Source: Apiosordaria backusii (lineage: Eukaryota > Ascomycota > Sordariomycetes > Sordariales > Lasiosphaeriaceae). Taken from it: a stretch of 64,000 nt of DNA. Shown piece by piece: positions 58,119 to 64,000 of the stretch. Position numbers and translations under genes: made by a program. Location of the stretch: positions 204,501 through 268,500 of the forward strand of contig JAUKTV010000006.1 of NCBI GenBank assembly GCA_030549205.1. Direction: 5' to 3'. Each line of letters starts with the position of its first letter. Positions within the stretch are counted from its first letter, which is position 1. The notes below the pieces were generated by a model, which saw nothing but the letters and a program-made list of their open reading frames with translations, was not told the DNA's origin and made no database searches.

Positions 58119-60190
58119 GCGCTCACTCACTCTAGCTTTTCTTTTTTGGATAAGGCGTTGAACGGTTGGGTGGGTTGATTTACGAAAAATGGCGTTCGGG
58201 AATTTGTTGGTTTTACTCGGGTGGTGGTGGTGCAAATTGGGTTCCGGTTCGGGGTGTTCGGTCGGGCTCGGGGTTTTTTTTTTCTACTTTTTCTCCTTCT
58301 CATTTTTATCTTTTCTTTTCTTCTTCATCTTTTGGCATGGCGTTGGGCTTGGGATCGGATATTCTCTGACCACCGATCGGGGGTTGGTTTGGTTTAGGCC
58401 TTTCCGTTTCTTTTCTCTGTCTCTTTCTGTCTCTATCAGATACCACACACACCCATTCCTTGGCATTTTTCTCTTACTCTTTCGAGAAGTCACGATTTTC
58501 CTTTGTCTATCTAACTTATCATGTCATACTATTACTATAGAGAAGAAGGAGAAAAAGGAGAAGGGATAATGGGAGGAGTGAAATGACACAAATGAAGAAT
58601 ATGTTTTTTTGATCATTTTGCTATCTTCTATACTTTGGTGGATCTGAAGTTGCATCTCACAACGGAGCAGTTGGTGAGATCATTGGCATTTGGTGGGGGT
58701 GTTTAACTCCGTCTCCTCCTGTTCGGGTGCAAGTCAACTTTGTCTTTTCCCTCGAGTGAGGAGGGTGTGTGTGGTGGGGTACCTTAGGTTTCGAGGAGGC
58801 TGAGAGCGGCTGAGGGTGGGGTGTATCATGGGCGTACATTCAACGGCGGGCGGCGGGCGCAACGGTTGAGGGGTTGTTGGTACCAGGTTTACTTTGGGAA
58901 AATGAGCGTTGGTAAAGTGACACAAGACTAGGAAGTTGAATAAGCTAAGCAAAGTACCCCCGATTTGGACAAGTTAGCACATGTGGAAAAGGGCAAAGGT
59001 GCGTTGTTGGTTGGAGGTGCGGCGGCGGCACGGGGAGAGAGACAGGGGAAGGCGGAGAAATATGAAAATGGGTGTGTTGATATCGAGACAAGACATTGAT
59101 CATGTTCGCTTGTTCCGAGTATTCGGCCATGGTACAAAACCCAGATTCCGCTTCTGTTTTTATGGTCTTGGGATTTTGATCTCAGCAGTCGGGGTGATAC
59201 CAACATGATGGGAAATCACTATGGGGAAGTTATTGACAGGTAGGTACCTAGGTACCCACCTCACCAAACGAAACTACCAAGTGCAAGATGGCTGTGGCGC
59301 GGGTGTCTTTTCTGCACGCAACTTCCCGGCGTACGTACACCCACACCCATCCATCCATCTTCCAACGGGAAATGCCATCTTATGCATGCTGGGGGTAATA
59401 TTTTGGTGTGTATGTACATACATCAAAAAGAGGGGAACATAGGTGCACTACCACACACAGCAGGAGCGGGGGATCTGAGAGATCCAACAAGGTCTAAAGC
59501 AGGTGTGAGACGAGACTGATGAGGAAACAAGTAATCTCGTAAATTCGTGCGGGGAAGAGCCTACCACATGCCTACGCCGGGGAGGAACAGCATGTGAGAA
59601 AAGAGATCGCGAGGATCGGGATTATGGATAATTACCAACCGAGTGTGCGAAGAGGATTCCTTGGTTAAATCCGGGATTTTACGAGTATTCGCCGACCAAG
59701 GTGAAGGATTCCTAAGGAGAATAATAACGTAATCGGGGTACTAGTGTTGACGAGAATAACGGACAACGTTGGTCCCCGGACTGCTCAAGCCCATCCCGAG
59801 CGCACTGCCCCCCATCCCGCACCAACAACTGGCTGGGGGCACAAGGTCAAAAAGGAAGAGGCAAGATTGGGTTCTTACACATAACCCCTCCTGCGGCCTA
59901 CCTTATCCAAGATGGCCCTGCTCTTGACCACAAATTGAGACCCCGCTCACGTCAACAAATATCTGACTGTGTTACCTGCACTTCTGACAGGCGATCATGC
60001 AGAGAGCAAAAGTTCAACATAGACAAACGCCGTGCCCATGCTGTTGGAAAGATTGAAGAAAATACAAGAAAAATATCAGGTAATCTTACAACGAAACCCT
60101 TGACATTCTTCGTGGGAACGCAAGTTTTCTACACCTGGGGTCAGGCAAAGGGTACCATTCGGGTATCCCGAAATCCCAGACAGGGCCAAC
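58119..60190. other. Intergenic region between convergent Myb and COX10 genes
   Basis: T-rich 3' region of the Myb gene to about 58,620. No supportable gene follows. A TAGGTACCTAGGTACC palindrome lies at 59,238-59,257. Confidence 0.45.
59238..59257. repeat. AGGTAGGTACCTAGGTACCC palindromic motif
   Basis: Second good copy of the motif at 33,602-33,619, again in a gene-free stretch. Confidence 0.6.
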
Positions 60191-61693
60191 TCAAGCCGTC
60201 GAGTCCTCCTCGTCATCATAAAACTCATCCAGCTCATCCTCCTCCTCCGGCTCGCCCACAACACTCCTCCACACCCTACTCCACATCCCCTTCTTCTGTG
60301 CCAGCGCCAACACCATCACCACAGGCAAATGCCACACGCTGGCCCAAAACAGTCCTTTGGCACTTCCCTTGTGCCCCTCATACTTCCAGAACTTGACCGC
60401 CTCTGCAATCAGCCACAGATTGACCGGTGCGCTCGTAACAGCAAAACTCCACTCCGTCACCCCAGCCGCGCAAAGCCCGAGGCAGATGGGAATAAACACC
60501 AAGCTGTACCTCAGCGCAACTCTAGAATTTCTCGCCGGGTTCGTCCACGCGAGCATCCGTAGTCCGGCAGCTTTGTACTCTTCCCTGATGCCCCACGAAA
60601 GTGGCATGAAATGTGGGAACTGCCATGCAAATAGTAGACTGGCGAATAGCCACCCTCCTAAACTGGAGCCGTCGCTGGCAAAGAGGAGTTCCCTCCATGT
60701 CCCGTCCGCTGTGGCGGTTTCACCGGCGGCAGCAGCCCAGCCCATCAAAGGTGGAATTCCGCCTACGATGGCGCCCACCCAGGTGTTGAGTACTGAGAGT
60801 CGTTTTAGTGGTGTGTACATCCCGGCGTAGATCACGATATTGCTTGCTCCAAGGAAGGCCACTGTAGGGTTCACCCCCCAGTAGAGAGCCAGTGTGCCAG
60901 CTACGCCACAGCCAATCGCGAACAAGGCAGCGGCTTTGGTAGTTAGTAACCTCCTGACCAAGGGCCGTGTTCGTGTGCGGGACATTTTGGCGTCGGTGTC
61001 GGGCTCGTAGAGCATGTTGAGGGCGTTGGCAGCTGCTGAGCAGAGGGTGGTGCCAGTTGTGAGGAAGAGGAGGGTCAAGGGTGAAAGTGACGGCGTCGCG
61101 GTTGCAGCTGTGGAGAGGAAGGCCGGGACGGGGTATAGAGCGTAGGGAACCATAGCTGAGAGTACGACCAAGACTGTCAACCGTGGTTTTGAGAGTGATA
61201 GCAGGGATGATAGCTTTCGTCGGAAGGAGTCGGCTGGGTGTTGAGCTGCGGCGGCAGCGAGTTGTGACGAGGCATCTGGTGCCATTGTTGCCGTGGGGGC
61301 ATCGCTGGAGGCGGATGAGCCGCTTGCTCCGGCTCCGGCTAGGACAGCTGCATTTCGTCTTTCTGCTTGCCGCCTCCGGTGCGGAAGCAGGGTGCTGGTG
61401 TCGGTCACATCGGGAGCTGTGGTAGCTGTCGGAGCTACATTGGTGCCGTTGAATCGAGCCAACAGGCTGTTAGAAACAAAGTAGCCTGCCCGTAACTTCT
61501 GGTGAGGCAATACGGCGGCGGCGGCAGCGGTGGGGGTGGTGTTGCGCGGTTGTGTTGACTTGGTAAAGAACCTCGCGGGGTAGTTCGGGACAGGCCGTTT
61601 GGCTTTCAGCAGGGCGCGCTTTGTGCACTGCCAGCACACAATATTGTCGAAAACACCAGACCGGAGTCCGAGACCGGGTATTGGCGGCGGCAT
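60191..61693 (-). CDS. COX10: Protoheme IX farnesyltransferase, mitochondrial (500 aa)
   Basis: Adds a farnesyl group to heme b to make heme O, the first step to heme A for cytochrome c oxidase, in the mitochondrial inner membrane. The first 160 residues form an Arg/Ala-rich presequence and linker. From about 165 (LSLSKPRLTVLVVLSAMVPYAL) the chain has roughly eight membrane segments of the UbiA prenyltransferase type. The first Asp-rich motif is NALNMLYEPDTDAKMSRT(R)TRPL, which holds the NxxxDxxxD and R residues for the prenyl diphosphate. Other COX10 blocks are IYAGMYTPLKR, WVGAIVGGIPPLMGW and FAWQFPHFMPLSW. The C-terminus is acidic. It is a single exon of normal family length. On the coding strand it is C-rich until about residue 340 and G-rich after. 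Confidence 0.95.
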   Translation of the reverse strand: MPPPIPGLGLRSGVFDNIVCWQCTKRALLKAKRPVPNYPARFFTKSTQPRNTTPTAAAAAVLPHQKLRAGYFVSNSLLARFNGTNVAPTATTAPDVTDTSTLLPHRRRQAERRNAAVLAGAGASGSSASSDAPTATMAPDASSQLAAAAAQHPADSFRRKLSSLLSLSKPRLTVLVVLSAMVPYALYPVPAFLSTAATATPSLSPLTLLFLTTGTTLCSAAANALNMLYEPDTDAKMSRTRTRPLVRRLLTTKAAALFAIGCGVAGTLALYWGVNPTVAFLGASNIVIYAGMYTPLKRLSVLNTWVGAIVGGIPPLMGWAAAAGETATADGTWRELLFASDGSSLGGWLFASLLFAWQFPHFMPLSWGIREEYKAAGLRMLAWTNPARNSRVALRYSLVFIPICLGLCAAGVTEWSFAVTSAPVNLWLIAEAVKFWKYEGHKGSAKGLFWASVWHLPVVMVLALAQKKGMWSRVWRSVVGEPEEEDELDEFYDDEEDSTA

Positions 61694-63028
61694 GGTCGTT
61701 CATGTGCCGGCTCGCATCGCCATCGTCGCCGTCAATTGGATCTTGGTTGGAACTCAATCATCAGCTCCTCCAGCTTCAGTGTGACTGGCTCGCTAGTATT
61801 GTTGCAGCTACTTGTGGCTGATGCACGGCTTGCCAGTGGCGAGTGTGGGAGCTTGGGCCCCATCGGGGGCAGACAACGACGTCATCGCTTTTGCTCCTGT
61901 GCATTTTGACAATTCCATCAGAACTCACCAAGCGCACACGACAGAAGCAGCAGAAGTATAGACAGACACCCACCTCAGCCCGGAGGTATAGCCGCGCGGT
62001 TCGGAAGTCGGGATTCCGCTATGCAGTTTGATCCTTTGACGCCGAGTTTAGGAGAGGACGACAAGCAGCATCTAAGCTACCAATCGCATAACGGCTCTCT
62101 CAAAAATCCATCAAAGTCCAAACAACTGATTCCAGGAGGCCAGTTTGCCAGCTGAACGAAAACGGAGCACAGGTCATGTCACAGAGAGACGCGCGCTATC
62201 GTCATCTGCTTGCTATTCCATCATCATGCCATGATGATCAGAATCGCGCTTCGTTGTTTGCCTGCATGTTGCAGGGCTATCACATCGGAGACCGCCCACA
62301 AGGTGGCTTGTGCAAGACTGTAACTTGGGTCACTAGGCTGAGCGGATGCGACTCCCGTTCATGGCAAAGGCCTACGATCACGGCCCAAGAGTGATCTGGT
62401 GTAACATGGCCAAGTTCCGTGGCCTTTACAGGCCCAGTCGTACCAATCCCGGCAGTTCGGACCTAGCGTGATATGGAACAGCTTCCAAGAGCGAGCTCGC
62501 ATTCTGGAACAAGACAAGTGCCGAACGCCACGAAGTTCGCACTCCCGCCAAGATGGCAATGCTTCGGTACTCAAGTGGCGTGCTAAATTTCCGAGATGCA
62601 TATCATTTTGGTACTGACGAGGGTTGGCTTCCGGGCCTGCTCTCCGGTCTAATCCCCGAAGCTCCGGAAGGTGGGTCCATCTTCGGCCCGCAATTTGCGG
62701 GGCACCCGGAGCGGTATCCGGCACTACGTCTGCAACCCGAACGTCATCACTCCTTTTGGTCTGGTGCTTGCCAACATGCCACGTTCCCCGCTCGTTGGTC
62801 ACTTCCAATTTGTCAATCAAGAAGAGCCATCATTGTTAGACGGTCAAGTGGCTTTCTGTTGTCAACCACTCCAAGGTAAACAACGTTTGCTCGACGTTGT
62901 TCTATAACACGCGGCATACAAGCCTCACCGATTTTCCAGGGCCTTTGACGTTACCGTCGAACCTTTAATTCCGTTCCCATTTTTGCTTTCCCCCGAGTCC
63001 CGGGTATCCCGACTATCTCAAGACCAGC
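61694..63028. other. Divergent intergenic region (COX10 / transaldolase)
   Basis: A frame at 62,553-62,879 starts with an ATG but shows no known motif or supported splicing, so I leave it uncalled. Nothing else is seen. Confidence 0.45.
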
Positions 63029-64000
63029 ATGACTAGTCTACTTGACGAGCTTCGGGGACTGAGCTCCGTGGCCTGCGATACTCTTGATGCCGATGGTGAG
63101 GATCCAAACTCTTATGAACCAACATCTTTGCTAACACGGTCCTCGCCATGTAGTGGCCGCCAGATTTGGGCCATTTGTGGATTGCACGTCCAACCAGGTA
63201 AGGTCCATTTCTTTCCATGTAATGACAGCTTGGCATTAACATTGTATCTGGAGGCCATCGCATATGCGGAGTTAAGCAAAGTCGATGTAAATGGCAAGCT
63301 AGTCTACCAACCACTGATATACGAGTCCATCGAGGTGGCCCACTGGATGTTTGGCAAGCAGTCCGATGCCACGCTTGAGGAGCTTGGCGTTGAGCTCATG
63401 GTATGCTTCTCCCTTATTAGGTATGTACAAAGCCGTAGCAGATCCTAACATAAACACCAACAGATGGTCGGCCTCTCCCTCGGAATAGCCTCCCACACAA
63501 CCGGTTGCCTCCACGTCCAGACCAATCCCAAGCTAGCCTACTCAACCTCAAAAACCATCAAAAACGCCGAGAGTACGTCATCATTCTTCCCACATTGTAG
63601 GTAAGGTTCCCATTGTATGTTAACAAACCAGGAATCCACTCCCACTTCTCCCACCTCTCCCCCTCTCTCCCCCCCAGCAGAATCTGCATCAAAATCCCCG
63701 CCACCTACGAAGGCATCCTCGCCTGCCGCGAGCTCGAAAAAAGGGGCATCACCACGCTCGCCACGACGTTATTCTCCCTCGAGCAAGCCGTCTTGGCAGC
63801 CGACGCGGGGTGTCGCTATGTAGCCCCCTATGTCAACGAACTGAAAGTCCACTTTGAGCCGGGGTATGTTGACCCCAACAGGGCCAATTCGTTGCTGCTG
63901 TGCGGGTTGATACAGGAGTACTTTTCTCGGCTTGGGATTCAGCGGGGGAGTCCGATAAAGACGGAGGTTATGGCGGCTAGTTTTACGAGTGTGGAGGAGG
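63029..64000 (+). CDS. Transaldolase family protein, five exons visible, 3' end beyond window
   Basis: Exons are 63029-63095, 63154-63197, 63254-63400, 63464-63572 and 63632 to the window edge; introns of 56-63 nt keep frame. The chain is a class I aldolase barrel of the transaldolase type: FVDCTSNQ near the start, the block HVQTNPKLAYSTSKT, the Schiff-base segment ICIKIPAT with the probable catalytic Lys143 (human and yeast enzymes have it near 142-144), then TTLFSLEQAVLAADAGCRYVAPYVNELKVHF. Transaldolase moves a three-carbon unit between sugar phosphates in the pentose phosphate pathway. The ADAGCRYVAPYVN style is that of the fungal side branch that often occurs besides the main TAL1 enzyme, so this may be a secondary paralog. 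The start ATG at 63,029 begins the MTSLLDELR block expected for the family. The right end is cut off. Confidence 0.88.

Noticed and set aside
62553..62907. Overlapping frames upstream of the transaldolase
   Set aside because: Three overlapping frames compete and none shows a family signature.

Overview
The window is nuclear DNA of a filamentous ascomycete, most likely a Sordariomycete of the Sordariales type. The evidence is the many short introns (about 49-180 nt) with GT...AG ends and CTAAC/CTGAC branch points, the intron-containing tRNA-Pro, and genes such as a cytochrome-b5 sulfite oxidase, COX10, a GH115 alpha-glucuronidase, kinesin-8, BuGZ and DUF6594. No operons are expected, and I see no transposon, CRISPR array or rRNA.

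Layout. 1-10 kb: an acidic orphan protein; a proline-rich coiled-coil orphan; a single-pass membrane protein (minus); a membrane-anchored alpha/beta hydrolase with two frame breaks; and, convergent to it, a cupin. 10-21 kb: a tandem pair of large related proteins of unknown function (11,780-13,433 and 13,808-15,615), an F-box protein, and a convergent mitochondrial sulfite oxidase. 21-36 kb: one giant acidic zinc-finger orphan on the minus strand that currently reads as two pieces because of a one-base break; a small relic of a DUF6594 gene; a divergent pair (ubiquitin-like protein and intact DUF6594 gene); a small Cys-rich protein; and a BuGZ/ZNF207-type zinc finger. 38-48.6 kb: secreted GH115 enzyme, kinesin-8 motor, tRNA-Pro(AGG), ankyrin protein. 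48.7-64 kb: MFS sugar porter and, 6.1 kb away and divergent, a two-repeat Myb regulator; COX10; and a transaldolase cut by the right edge.

The genes do not form one pathway. Housekeeping functions (sulfite detoxification, heme A synthesis, spindle motor and spindle zinc finger, F-box substrate receptor) are mixed with carbon-use genes (GH115, sugar porter, transaldolase) and with orphans. The most novel content is the tandem paralog pair, whose members share fold-level motifs along their whole length and two intron positions, one of them inside the same Trp codon.

Two window-wide patterns stand out. First, many exons on both strands start C-rich and end G-rich on the coding strand, and the pattern restarts after introns. 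Second, four genes are broken at seven places, each needing one extra base and nearly all in or next to runs of G or C, which points to homopolymer under-calls in the assembly (or to young pseudogenes). Exon boundaries were placed by hand from splice signals and frame continuity; protein family calls come from recognised motifs, not from a search.
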